Part shown: positions 1-6,902 of the stretch, in pieces
How positions within the stretch are numbered: position 1 is the first letter of the stretch
Layout of the letters: the number at the start of each line of letters is the position of its first letter
DNA from: WAOL01 sp964399035
GTDB lineage: Archaea > Thermoproteota > Thermoprotei_A > Sulfolobales > NBVN01
DNA: 12,108 bases
Assembly: GCA_964399035.1 (NCBI GenBank)
Contig: CAYNPH010000019.1
Location: forward strand, 1 to 12,108
Reading direction: 5' to 3'
The notes under the pieces: generated by a model
The model's database searches: none
Told to the model about the DNA's origin: nothing
What the model saw: the letters and a program-made list of their open reading frames with translations, nothing else
Made by a program: the position numbers and the translations under genes

Positions 1-818
1 GCTAGCCCGACCACCATCAACGTTAGTGCTACGGGTAGGTTCCCTAGGCTCAGGTACTTATCACTAACCGTCACGTCGGTGTAGGATACCCTAGGCAGGT
101 ACTGCGGTGAGTCTAAGTACTTCGTGATTACGCACACGTAATTCACGTTAAGTGACGCGCCGAACCCGCCCTGCGCGTTGCTACTGACCTCAAGGATTAC
201 CTTGGACGTGTTGGTCGGTAAGTGGATAGCTGTTGTGGTGGTTAGGGCTACCTCGGCCTTATCCTTCTCGGGCCTCATCACGTACAGCCTGAATAAGCCC
301 TTGACGCTGCCGACCTCGTAACTCGTCTCCAGCTGCGGTGGCTTCTCCGACTCCTCGCCCGACCCTGGAGTCGTGGTCGTTACGATGGGGGCGCCCATCA
401 CGGCTAGTCCGGACACGTTTATCGGTGCTTTAACCTCATCTAAGGTGATTCTCTTCCCGTTAACGATTGCTGAGAGCGTGACTTTAAGGAAGCTCCCCTT
501 AACCGGTGTGAGCAAGCCCCCACCACCAAGGTACAGGGTTAACTCGCCGTGCGTGCAGTTAACCTTAGGTAAGCTGCCGACCGTCGCAATGACCTGATAC
601 GTGCCGGGGAGGGAGAAGCGCGTCGCGTTCCTTCCGCATTTGAACGTCCTTGTGAAGTTATGCGGTCCTGGGAGTAGGGTGGTGAAGCTTGTGTACGGTA
701 GTGAGACCCTCGATACCGTAGTCACTACCTTAGGAGGCGCCGCCGCGAGGGCGGCGATACCGACGCAAACCAGTGTTAAGCCGATGATTAGTATGGCGGC
801 GGCAACGCGCATGAGCAT
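1..818 (-). CDS. Membrane-anchored or secreted protein of unknown function (partial, C-terminus off the left edge)
   Basis: An open minus-strand frame starts at ATG 818 and runs through the left edge, giving 272 complete codons. I do not recognise the family. Residues about 4-26 form one hydrophobic segment after an N-terminal Arg, so it is a signal peptide or signal anchor. The rest is a Thr/Ser/Val-rich, beta-type extracellular region with at least five N-glycosylation sequons (for example NFT, NAT, NCT, NVS, NTS). Paired cysteines at about 61 and 88 bracket an LPGTY segment, and an acidic, Pro-rich linker lies near residues 150-162. ATG 818 has a GGTG immediately upstream; a second ATG at 812 is an alternative. 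The gene lies 63 bp after the winged-helix regulator stop, and a TTTTA stretch near 851-856 could be a promoter of its own. It is otherwise the distal gene of the operon starting at 3090. Confidence 0.75.
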   Translation of the reverse strand, partial: MLMRVAAAILIIGLTLVCVGIAALAAAPPKVVTTVSRVSLPYTSFTTLLPGPHNFTRTFKCGRNATRFSLPGTYQVIATVGSLPKVNCTHGELTLYLGGGGLLTPVKGSFLKVTLSAIVNGKRITLDEVKAPINVSGLAVMGAPIVTTTTPGSGEESEKPPQLETSYEVGSVKGLFRLYVMRPEKDKAEVALTTTTAIHLPTNTSKVILEVSSNAQGGFGASLNVNYVCVITKYLDSPQYLPRVSYTDVTVSDKYLSLGNLPVALTLMVVGL

Positions 819-881
819 GCCACCACGTAACAGTGTATGGTGCGGCGACCCTAAAACGTGGTGCTGGGTGCTAGGACTTAC

Positions 882-1616
882 CTACTGGCGGGCTTGCCTC
901 TGCTGGCCAGTACTCTTAACTAGGCTTATCACGCCCTCCCTCAGCACGGCCCTACCCTCCCTACTTAGTTCGTTGACGCACAGCACGACCCAGTAGGGAT
1001 GCACCCTGAGCGCGTCAGCCACGTCCTTAATCGCTGCCCTCCCGCCACGTTCCTGCAGGGCCTTAAGGACGTCGCCGCATATTACCTTAGCTAACCTACG
1101 CTGGTGAGTGTTTAGGTATCTAGTAACTTCTATCGCGGTGTCTAGGTCTACCCCTAGGGTTGCCGCGACGTCCCTAACCTTAGGCCTTATCTGCAACTTA
1201 GCCCTCCTGCTTCTGCGCTTAGCGTTCACGTACTCCAGGGCCAGCGCTTCCAGCTCGGGGTCGACCGCCTCAGCGACCGCCTCGCCAGCCACGCGTTCTG
1301 GGGGCGTGCAGGGTTGAGGGGACAGCAGGTCCCTCAGGTCTATCACTGCCTCAACGATCGGTGACTTAACCTTATACCTTTTAATTATTCTATTACCGCC
1401 GCTCACCTCGACCTCGACGAGGCCCGAGGCCAGCAACCCCTCAAGGTGGTTCAGCGTTGTCGAGAGCTTCACGCCCAGCCTCCTAGTTATTTCGGTGGCC
1501 GTGAGCGGGCCCTCGGTTAGGAGGATCCTAAGTATCTGTAGTTTAGGGCCGCTGCAGAGGGCGTTCAGCAACCACCTCACGCTGACCTGGTCCTCTATCC
1601 TTAACCGGTCAGCCAT
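882..1616 (-). CDS. ArsR-type winged-helix transcriptional regulator with extended C-terminal half
   Basis: This 244-residue cytoplasmic protein is a probable DNA-binding regulator. Residues about 16-95 form an ArsR/MarR-like winged helix: a helix starting LNALCSGPKLQILRIL, the recognition region TATEITRRLGVKLSTTLNHL, and a wing (VEVSGGNRIIKRYKV). A Pro-rich linker follows, then a basic stretch (NAKRRSRRAKLQ, about 130-141). The C-terminal half has two further helix-turn-helix-like segments, around 145-165 and 195-225 (IKDVADALRVHPYWVVLCVNE). It is longer than the usual ArsR protein of about 100 residues. ATG 1616 lies inside the 3' end of the preceding beta-solenoid gene (16-bp overlap) with GGTG eight bases upstream, which implies translational coupling. 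The coupling suggests it regulates, or is regulated with, the envelope protein. The ligand is unknown. Confidence 0.85.
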   Translation of the reverse strand: MADRLRIEDQVSVRWLLNALCSGPKLQILRILLTEGPLTATEITRRLGVKLSTTLNHLEGLLASGLVEVEVSGGNRIIKRYKVKSPIVEAVIDLRDLLSPQPCTPPERVAGEAVAEAVDPELEALALEYVNAKRRSRRAKLQIRPKVRDVAATLGVDLDTAIEVTRYLNTHQRRLAKVICGDVLKALQERGGRAAIKDVADALRVHPYWVVLCVNELSREGRAVLREGVISLVKSTGQQRQARQ

Positions 1617-2500
1617 ACGTCAGCACCGCCCCCGGACACCCTGACGCTTACGCTGATCCTCCTGAGCGCCTCCCCGTAGTTAGGGTCAACGTACGTTGAC
1701 TCACCGTTAATCGTTGCCCTCGACTCGCCGTTCACCCTCAGGTTCAGGGCGCCGCCGCTAGCCGAGCACCCAGCCCTGAACGCGTACCCCGGCGCGCTGA
1801 TGTGGAGCTTCGCTCCCCCTCCCTCAACGCTGACCGTGACGTTCGAGTACACCCTGCCGGGCACGTCCGCGTAAGCTAGGTCAGCGTCTAGGCCGCCCCC
1901 GCTAACCAGCACCGTTATTGAGGTGTTCGAGAGGCTCCCTAGGTCTAAGCGTGCACCGCCCCCGTCGACACGCGCGTTCAGCACCCTTAACGCGTTGGCG
2001 TCGCTTAGCTGGATCCTTAAGCCGCCACCACTCACGGTCACGTTTATTGACTCCACGTAGTTGCTGGGCACGTAGAGCTTGACCACGTACCCGTCCTCAA
2101 CCCTCACCATTAACTTACCGTCCATGAGGCCGTACTCGTAACTGCCTATGGCGGCTTGAGGAAACCTCGTTGACCTGTAGACCTTAACCCTCACCACGCC
2201 GTTCTCCCCGCCCTCAACCACCTCGATGCCGCCGCCCGAGATTATTGCCACGATGCTGAAGGGTGATGAGGTGTTGAGCGTGTCCTCCTTAACCAGCTCC
2301 TCCCCCCACCCGGTGAAGCCGAACCGCGTTAGGGCACCCACTATGGTTGACAGCACACTCCCTAGGTCAGCGCTCGGGGCGTTACCCACCGCACCACCAC
2401 TTAACCACCCGCCAACGTACATTATGAACGGGGACGCTATGGCCGTTATGGCTATGATGAGAGCCAGCAGGCCGACGATGAGGTCCTTCTCAAACCTCAC
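1601..2500 (-). CDS. Membrane-anchored DUF4097/DUF2807-like beta-solenoid protein
   Basis: This 299-residue protein has one N-terminal transmembrane segment (about 7-29, Leu/Ile/Ala-rich). The remainder is extracytoplasmic and Gly/Val/Ser-rich. Its hallmark is repeated short turns of the form S/D/E-G-G-G followed by a hydrophobic strand, with GGG at about 89-91, 158-160, 180-182, 201-203, 227-229 and 290-292, plus a degenerate SGGA at 248-251. From residue 158 to 249 the spacing is about 21-26 residues, roughly one solenoid coil. This pattern is typical of the head-GIN/DUF4097 right-handed beta-helix proteins, whose biochemical role is unknown. The start is GTG 2500, chosen for the GGTGAG motif just upstream; it lies 11 bp after the Yip1-like gene, so the two are one operon. 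The 3' end overlaps the winged-helix gene. The family assignment rests on pattern recognition only. Confidence 0.8.
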   Translation of the reverse strand: MRFEKDLIVGLLALIIAITAIASPFIMYVGGWLSGGAVGNAPSADLGSVLSTIVGALTRFGFTGWGEELVKEDTLNTSSPFSIVAIISGGGIEVVEGGENGVVRVKVYRSTRFPQAAIGSYEYGLMDGKLMVRVEDGYVVKLYVPSNYVESINVTVSGGGLRIQLSDANALRVLNARVDGGGARLDLGSLSNTSITVLVSGGGLDADLAYADVPGRVYSNVTVSVEGGGAKLHISAPGYAFRAGCSASGGALNLRVNGESRATINGESTYVDPNYGEALRRISVSVRVSGGGADVWLTG

Positions 2501-2511
2501 GCCTCACCACC

Positions 2512-3090
2512 TCACAAGGCGCTTAGGAGCGGTATTAGGAGCACTAGGAGCGCCGCTAGGAGGGCGGCGGCCAGTGCGCGGCCACCACTCATCTCATGCA
2601 CTACCTGCAACCCCCTCACCTGAATGTATAGCTTAGCTATCAGCGACACCACGAGGCCGACGCCGAGCAACCCCGCCATAGCTATGGGGTTCCTGACGAC
2701 GGCGGCGATCAGCGCTGACGTTACGTAGAACACCCTACCCACCCATGAGTACGCGTACACCATTAGAGTCCTCGAGAAGTCGCCCTTGCCTCCTAGGGCG
2801 TGGGAGAAGCCCCACGCTAGCAGGGAGGTAATTACCCATATTACCACGTCAATGACCAGCAACACTAGCGCGAGTATGACCGCACCGCCGAGGAAGAGTA
2901 TTGAGGTGAGCTGAGGCGGTAAGTACGTGGCGATCCACGAGACCGCCGACACCGTTGATAGGGACGTTGCTAGGCTGAAGATCACCAGCGTAGCCAGCCC
3001 GTACCCGACGCCCCTCTCCTCAGCAACCATTATCCTAAAAGCTGTTTTAGGTGAGGTTAGTAGCGAGCCTAGGTCGTATATTAGGTCCAA
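2512..3090 (-). CDS. Yip1-domain integral membrane protein
   Basis: This gene encodes a multi-pass membrane protein of 192 residues when started at TTG 3090. The N-terminal stretch resembles Yip1 proteins (DLIYDLGSLLTSPKTAFRI, then about five hydrophobic helices). The middle carries a typical Yip1 segment, HALGGKGDFSRTLMVYAYSW, between helices. The C-terminal 20 residues are a hydrophobic Ala/Leu helix. The frame stays open upstream to 3195, but TTG 3090 is preferred. It is preceded by AGAGGTGA (3102-3095) five bases away, and a strong TATA box at 3122-3131 sits where transcription would begin just before that site; residues from an upstream start would be translated promoter. It is the first gene of the minus-strand envelope operon. 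Archaeal Yip1 proteins have no firmly known function. Confidence 0.8.
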   Translation of the reverse strand: MDLIYDLGSLLTSPKTAFRIMVAEERGVGYGLATLVIFSLATSLSTVSAVSWIATYLPPQLTSILFLGGAVILALVLLVIDVVIWVITSLLAWGFSHALGGKGDFSRTLMVYAYSWVGRVFYVTSALIAAVVRNPIAMAGLLGVGLVVSLIAKLYIQVRGLQVVHEMSGGRALAAALLAALLVLLIPLLSAL

Positions 3091-3121
3091 GGTTTCACCT
3101 CTAATCCATGTAAAATCTAAC

Positions 3122-3131
3122 CATATATAAG
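3122..3131 (-). promoter_or_regulatory. TATA-box promoter of the Yip1/beta-solenoid operon
   Basis: On the minus strand the sequence reads CTTATATATGG, a close match to an archaeal TATA box, preceded by an A-run (AAAAA) in the BRE position. About 25 bases downstream would place the transcript start near 3103-3100. The ribosome binding site AGAGGTGA follows immediately, then TTG 3090. Confidence 0.7.
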
Positions 3132-3193
3132 TTTTTCCATAGTTAGTCCGCGTGCAAGCGGTGTAATTATGTTGTATTGTTGCTCTGTTGAAC

Positions 3194-3212
3194 ATTAACG
3201 TTAAGCTTAATA
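3194..3212 (+). promoter_or_regulatory. Promoter region of the DUF998 gene with two overlapping palindromes
   Basis: TTAACGTTAA (3195-3204) and TTAAGCTTAA (3201-3210) are perfect 10-bp palindromes that share four bases. They overlap the only A/T-rich box suitably placed (about 33-40 bases) upstream of ATG 3243. They could be the TATA element plus an operator for a dimeric repressor. The low base complexity means chance is also possible. Confidence 0.45.
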
Positions 3213-3242
3213 GGAACCCCCCAAATCACTCCGGGGCTAAGC

Positions 3243-3839
3243 ATGGGCTCGTTGAAGATCCTCTGCTACTTAGGGTTAGTGTCGTATGTCCTCGGGATCG
3301 CGACCATAGCGGCTGCGGTGGCGGTGAATCCTTGGTTTAATGTGTGGACGGACGCGTTAAGCGATATGGGGCGTGTGGGCCTGCCCACGGCATGGGTCTT
3401 TAACACCGGGTTAATGGTCGCCGCCGTGGTCGGCATGGCGTACGCTGCGTGCCTAATTAAGGTGTTCAGTAACCCGGTTACGCACTTGGCTGCCGGGGTT
3501 TACTTAGTTGCAGCAGCTAACTTATTCCTCGTTGGCGCGTTCCCTGAGGGTACTAAGCCTCACTGGACGGTGTCCTACGAGTTCTTCTTCCTCATGTTCT
3601 TCACCTACCTGCTGAATGCTGCGGCGATGTGGTTGGAGGGACTTAGGAGGCATTCCGTGGTTAACTTGGCCCTCTTCGCCCTTGGTTTAGGGGGGTCGAT
3701 AATGATTGATTGGCCATCAATAGCTACGCTCGAGCTCTACGACATAGCGTTGATGGGTGTGTGGTACGTGGTGATGTTCAGCGCCGTTAGGGCAGTAACT
3801 AGGTCCTTGCCGACCGCGGGTGAGCGAGTTCTTAATTAA
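3243..3839 (+). CDS. DUF998 family integral membrane protein
   Basis: This 198-residue protein has about six predicted transmembrane helices (roughly 7-29, 50-73, 80-98, 112-131, 138-156 and 165-185). Family signatures are visible. After the first helix comes NPWFNVWTDALSDMG (29-43). An NTGL motif (54-57) starts helix 2, and FPEGTKPHWTVS (about 99-110) lies in the loop after helix 3. These match the DUF998 pattern seen across archaea and bacteria, whose function is not established. ATG 3243 has no clear ribosome binding site. The TATA-like region at 3203-3212 implies a leader of about 10 bases or less. The gene stands divergent from the Yip1 operon and 34 bp before the transporter gene, with which it may be co-transcribed. 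Confidence 0.85.
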   Translation: MGSLKILCYLGLVSYVLGIATIAAAVAVNPWFNVWTDALSDMGRVGLPTAWVFNTGLMVAAVVGMAYAACLIKVFSNPVTHLAAGVYLVAAANLFLVGAFPEGTKPHWTVSYEFFFLMFFTYLLNAAAMWLEGLRRHSVVNLALFALGLGGSIMIDWPSIATLELYDIALMGVWYVVMFSAVRAVTRSLPTAGERVLN

Positions 3840-3873
3840 GGGGTTTATGGCTTAACCTAATGGATAGGGCTTC

Positions 3874-5151
3874 ATGAGCGGTGTTGAGGACCTTAGGAAG
3901 CTTGGGTTGAGGGCTGTTAATCACTTACCGCTCGCGTACCTCCTCCTACTCATTGTTGCTGATGCGTACCTCTCCGCAACGAAGGCGGGGAGCCTCTACC
4001 TCCACATGCTCGACGTGTTCAAGAGCAGGTTCGTCGTCACGTTATTCGTCGCTGTTCAGGGGATTGTCGCCCTCTCCGCGCCCCTCATCGGCTTCATCAG
4101 TGACAGGTGGTCGAGGAGGTTCAGGAGGTCCCTGCTCCCGCTAATCGGTGTGGTGGCGGGCTTCGCGGGCTTCTTGACGGTGGGTTACTTGAGTAATGCG
4201 CAGGCGGCTTCAGGATTAAGCGCCGTCGCATTCCCCTTAGGTTTAGTGCTGATTTACTTCAGCGTGATAGCCATCGAGGTGCCCGCCCTCGCCGTGATAG
4301 TGGATGACTTCCCGCCGTATCAGAGGTTAGTGGTTGTGTCGGTAACTATGTTCACTTACTTGGCGGCGGTTTCCGCATCCTTCATCGTCAACGCGTACTT
4401 AGTGCCTGCCGAGTCCTTCACCCTACCCACCGCCCTCGTGCCCGCCGCAATCGCCGCTACGCTCGTTCTAGCCGCGGTAGGGGTTAGGAAAGCCGCTAAC
4501 CCCCCAAGCACTGAGGGGGTGAGGGCCGCGAGCTTTAGTGAGGCTGTCCAGGTGCTAGGGAAGGTGAAGGGTATTAAGGAGCTTTACGCCTCGCTGTTCC
4601 TCATATACGTGGTGTTCACTGCCGCCACCGCCACCCTAGCACCCGTGCTGTGCGAGGAGATCGTCGGTTGGTCCCCCGCTGTGCTGTGGTCGGGCGCGCC
4701 CGTGCCCCCGAGCATCGAGCGGTTAACTTACGTTATTGAGGTGCTGTTCAACGTGGGGGCGATGTTGGGGGCCTTAGCCTTCGTACCGCTCTCTAAGCTA
4801 ATGGATTACAGGAAAATACCGTTGATTGGTGAGGTACTGTTCATTACGTGCTTAATCCTCGGCGTCCACCTCGCCACGTCGCCAGCGGGTTTCGCCCTAG
4901 CAACGCTCTCGGGCTTCGGCTTCGGTTCCTTCATAGTATTCACGATCCTCTACCCGTCACTGGCGGCCGAGCCAACCAACCCGGGCGTGGTCTACGGCTT
5001 CTACACGCTCTCCTACAGCCTAGCGTACGTGTTGGGGCCCTTCATAGCCTTCGGCCTTCACGCAGCCCTACACTCGTTTAAGCTGGTGTACGTGGCCCTC
5101 GTAGCACCCATCGCCGCCTCGATAATCGCCGGTATGAGGATACTTAAGTGA
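3874..5151 (+). CDS. Major facilitator superfamily transporter
   Basis: This 425-residue protein has about twelve hydrophobic segments split by a central loop near residues 205-235 (ending in the KVKGIKELYA helix start), the layout of an MFS carrier. The cytoplasmic loop between helices 2 and 3 carries a motif A-like sequence, GFISDRWSRRFRR (73-85), with Asp77 and the following Arg residues conserved. The SDR...RR spacing also recalls the GPH/SLC45 sugar-symporter branch, but the substrate cannot be read from the sequence. The second half has a weaker equivalent loop (PLSKLMDYRKIPL, about 304-316). ATG 3874 has no obvious ribosome binding site; TTATGGCTTAACC upstream may hold a weak promoter. 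The stop is only 8 bp from the stop of the convergent minus-strand gene. Confidence 0.8.
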   Translation: MSGVEDLRKLGLRAVNHLPLAYLLLLIVADAYLSATKAGSLYLHMLDVFKSRFVVTLFVAVQGIVALSAPLIGFISDRWSRRFRRSLLPLIGVVAGFAGFLTVGYLSNAQAASGLSAVAFPLGLVLIYFSVIAIEVPALAVIVDDFPPYQRLVVVSVTMFTYLAAVSASFIVNAYLVPAESFTLPTALVPAAIAATLVLAAVGVRKAANPPSTEGVRAASFSEAVQVLGKVKGIKELYASLFLIYVVFTAATATLAPVLCEEIVGWSPAVLWSGAPVPPSIERLTYVIEVLFNVGAMLGALAFVPLSKLMDYRKIPLIGEVLFITCLILGVHLATSPAGFALATLSGFGFGSFIVFTILYPSLAAEPTNPGVVYGFYTLSYSLAYVLGPFIAFGLHAALHSFKLVYVALVAPIAASIIAGMRILK

Positions 5152-5159
5152 GGCTTGGG

Positions 5160-6053
5160 CTAAGGGAGGCACCTCACCCCGGCCTCGAAGACCTGACCAC
5201 CGCCACCCACCCTGAGCAGGTAGGTGCCGGGAGGTAGGGTCAGGCGCAGCAACACCTCCTCATAGGCCCCAACGTCCACTAAGGCCACCCTCTCGGAGAT
5301 TAGGGCTTCATTGCTCGACGGGTCCAGCACCTCAACGCTTACGCTGCCCGGCCTCCCGTTGAAGAACCACACCCACACGTAGGTGACGTAGCACCCGCTA
5401 CTTGACTTCACCGGCGGCGACACCAGCGTGGCGAAGCTCCTGGTTGAGCCGTTAGCTATTACCCAGCCCTCAGCGCTCTCCGGCTTGGTGCCCGCAACCT
5501 CTAAGGACGGGGCGCATGAAGCCGCGCTTGAGCCGCTGCCCCCCTGCCCTGCCTTCACGGCCTCCAGCGTGAAGCTCACCTTCCCTGACCCGCTGGCGTC
5601 GAACCACGAGAGCTTTAGGGTGAGCACGTACTCGCCGGGCTCTATGGTTATTGGGGCGTCCCAACCCAGTATGACGTTCATCGTCCTGAAGCAGTTCGTC
5701 CCTCTCACAACCATGCACGGCATGAGTATGTTGTACGTCCTCGACCCGTCAACGCTCCTTAGGATCGCCTTACCGCTAAGCGCTAGGCTGACGTCCCCAT
5801 CGAAGACCACGTCCGTAACCCTAAACACTAGGGGGGTTTCCTCCCCCAGCTTCAGTCGGGTCACGTTAGTTAATGTCTCCTCACCGCGCTGTGACGTCAC
5901 GTTGAGGCTGACCCGGACTAAGGCGGGCGGAGGGACGGACACGTTAACCTCGATACCCACCCTGAGCAGGGAGGAGCTCGTAAGCAAAGCCACGGCCAGG
6001 ACCGTAGCTAGCACCCCTAAGACCACGTACTTGATTATTGGGTTGAACACCAT
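5160..6053 (-). CDS. Membrane-anchored extracellular beta-domain protein of unknown function
   Basis: This 297-residue protein has an N-terminal membrane anchor or signal (residues about 6-28, VVLGVLATVLAVALLTSSS) and a Val/Ser/Thr-rich extracellular part. It carries four N-glycosylation sequons (NVS, NVT twice, NGS). The first half, ending near residue 170, and the second half are separated by a Gly/Ser linker (GQGGSGSS). The second half looks like a jelly-roll or PPC-like beta-sandwich: GCYVTYVWVWFFNGRPG, a strand pattern, then LPPGTYLLRVGGGG near the C-terminus. I recognise no family. A GTG at 6077 would add eight residues. ATG 6053 is preferred because GTGGTG lies five bases upstream, and a TATA-like TTTATTC at about 6092-6086 would place the transcript start close to it. 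It resembles the left-edge secreted protein in overall style but I see no clear sequence homology. Confidence 0.75.
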   Translation of the reverse strand: MVFNPIIKYVVLGVLATVLAVALLTSSSLLRVGIEVNVSVPPPALVRVSLNVTSQRGEETLTNVTRLKLGEETPLVFRVTDVVFDGDVSLALSGKAILRSVDGSRTYNILMPCMVVRGTNCFRTMNVILGWDAPITIEPGEYVLTLKLSWFDASGSGKVSFTLEAVKAGQGGSGSSAASCAPSLEVAGTKPESAEGWVIANGSTRSFATLVSPPVKSSSGCYVTYVWVWFFNGRPGSVSVEVLDPSSNEALISERVALVDVGAYEEVLLRLTLPPGTYLLRVGGGGQVFEAGVRCLP

Positions 6054-6084
6054 GCTAACACCACGCAACCTACGCACTCATTTT

Positions 6085-6093
6085 GAATAAATC
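6085..6093 (-). promoter_or_regulatory. TATA-like promoter of the minus-strand extracellular protein gene
   Basis: The minus strand reads GATTTATTC, about 32-40 bases upstream of ATG 6053. This is a suitable distance for an archaeal TATA element with a leader of about 10 bases. It shares the divergent intergenic region with the corQ-like promoter. Confidence 0.5.
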
Positions 6094-6158
6094 TAGACAA
6101 TAGAACAGCCCGCCCTAAGGTGGGGCGAAGCGCTCGAACAGGGGCTGGTTAGGCAGGC

Positions 6159-6169
6159 AAAAATATTTC
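6159..6169 (+). promoter_or_regulatory. TATA-box promoter of the corQ-corR-like regulatory genes
   Basis: AAAAATATTTC is an A/T-rich box in otherwise GC-rich DNA. Its centre is about 34 bases before TTG 6198, so transcription would start near 6190 and give an almost leaderless message. Upstream, a short GC-rich inverted repeat (CGCCC 6111-6115, GGGCG 6123-6127) is the only other structure noticed in this region. Confidence 0.6.
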
Positions 6170-6197
6170 AGCTACGTTAAGGCCTGCGCTGATAGGG

Positions 6198-6896
6198 TTG
6201 AGGGCACGTATCAACGTAGCTTCACAACCTTTAAGTGTCCCGATGTGGGAACTAATCCTAGGTGAGTTGGTGGAGGTATCCTACCCTGTAGTGAGCAAGG
6301 CCCTCTCTAGGGAGGCCATCAAGAAGGCTTACGAGGATTACCTCCCGCTGATCGAGGAAGCCATTAGGTCTTGGCGCCTCATTTACTATAAGGAGAAGAA
6401 CCTCCCCCGCGGAGGGAAAGACGCTCCGGTAAGGCTCGGTAAGGACTACATTTACGGCACCATAAGGCCTTTCTTCGAGAGGCTTAGCTACGACGATAAC
6501 CGCTACATAAGGACACACCGCATGATAGTCTTCGGGATGATGGAGCACAGCCCTTCCCTGAAGGCCGTCGTGCTTAAGGCGTCCGGGAAGAAGCTCGCCA
6601 AGCTACTGTTGAGGGAGGGCATCGTCAGGTCGCTCGATGACCTACCCATGGTCTTCGTGGTCCAGCGCATAGGGTTACTCGACATTGTCGACGAGTCCCT
6701 AGACATAATGAGGGTGAACATATACGAGTGCATGAGTTGCTTCGGCATGAAGCCCGTCGCCACACCGATGTGCGACTTCGAAGCAGGGATAATAGAGGGG
6801 GTCATGGAGGGCCTCTACGGGCGGAACGCAACCGTAGAGAAGAACTGCTGGGGGCTGGGCAACCACTTCTGCGGCTTCGAGGTGCACTTCAGGTGA
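6198..6896 (+). CDS. corQ: V4R (4-vinyl reductase) domain protein, CorQ-like CO-responsive regulator
   Basis: This 232-residue cytoplasmic protein has an alpha-helical N-terminal half and a C-terminal V4R domain (about 110-232), a small-molecule or metal-sensing fold. The V4R cysteines are clear: YECMSC (Cys178, Cys181), MCDFEAGIIEGVMEGLYG (Cys192), and NCWGLGNHFCGFEVHF (Cys217, Cys225, with His223 between). In Thermococcus onnurineus, CorQ (V4R) and CorR (LysR-type DNA-binding domain) lie beside the CO dehydrogenase genes and are needed for CO-dependent growth; the same pairing and position here supports the name by context. TTG 6198 is chosen because the TATA box at 6159-6169 places transcription about 8 bases upstream. 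ATG 6243 is possible but has no ribosome binding site. It probably senses CO or cell metal/redox state and acts with the next protein; that role is inferred. Confidence 0.8.
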   Translation: MRARINVASQPLSVPMWELILGELVEVSYPVVSKALSREAIKKAYEDYLPLIEEAIRSWRLIYYKEKNLPRGGKDAPVRLGKDYIYGTIRPFFERLSYDDNRYIRTHRMIVFGMMEHSPSLKAVVLKASGKKLAKLLLREGIVRSLDDLPMVFVVQRIGLLDIVDESLDIMRVNIYECMSCFGMKPVATPMCDFEAGIIEGVMEGLYGRNATVEKNCWGLGNHFCGFEVHFR

Positions 6897-6902
6897 ACGG
6901 CG

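Noticed and set aside
373..996. Plus-strand open frames across 373-597 and 601-996
   Set aside because: They lie antisense to the minus-strand secreted protein and the regulator. Their translations have no domain pattern or ribosome binding site, while the minus-strand frame shows a signal anchor and sequons.
3091..3195. Longer N-terminus of the Yip1-like protein starting at 3195
   Set aside because: It would translate the TATA box at 3122-3131, and the extra residues are non-conserved in character. TTG 3090 has a near-perfect ribosome binding site.
6111..6127. Inverted repeat CGCCC...GGGCG upstream of the corQ-like gene
   Set aside because: Arms of only five G/C bases are expected by chance in GC-rich DNA, and it does not resemble the repeat upstream of cooF. 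It could be reconsidered if conserved.
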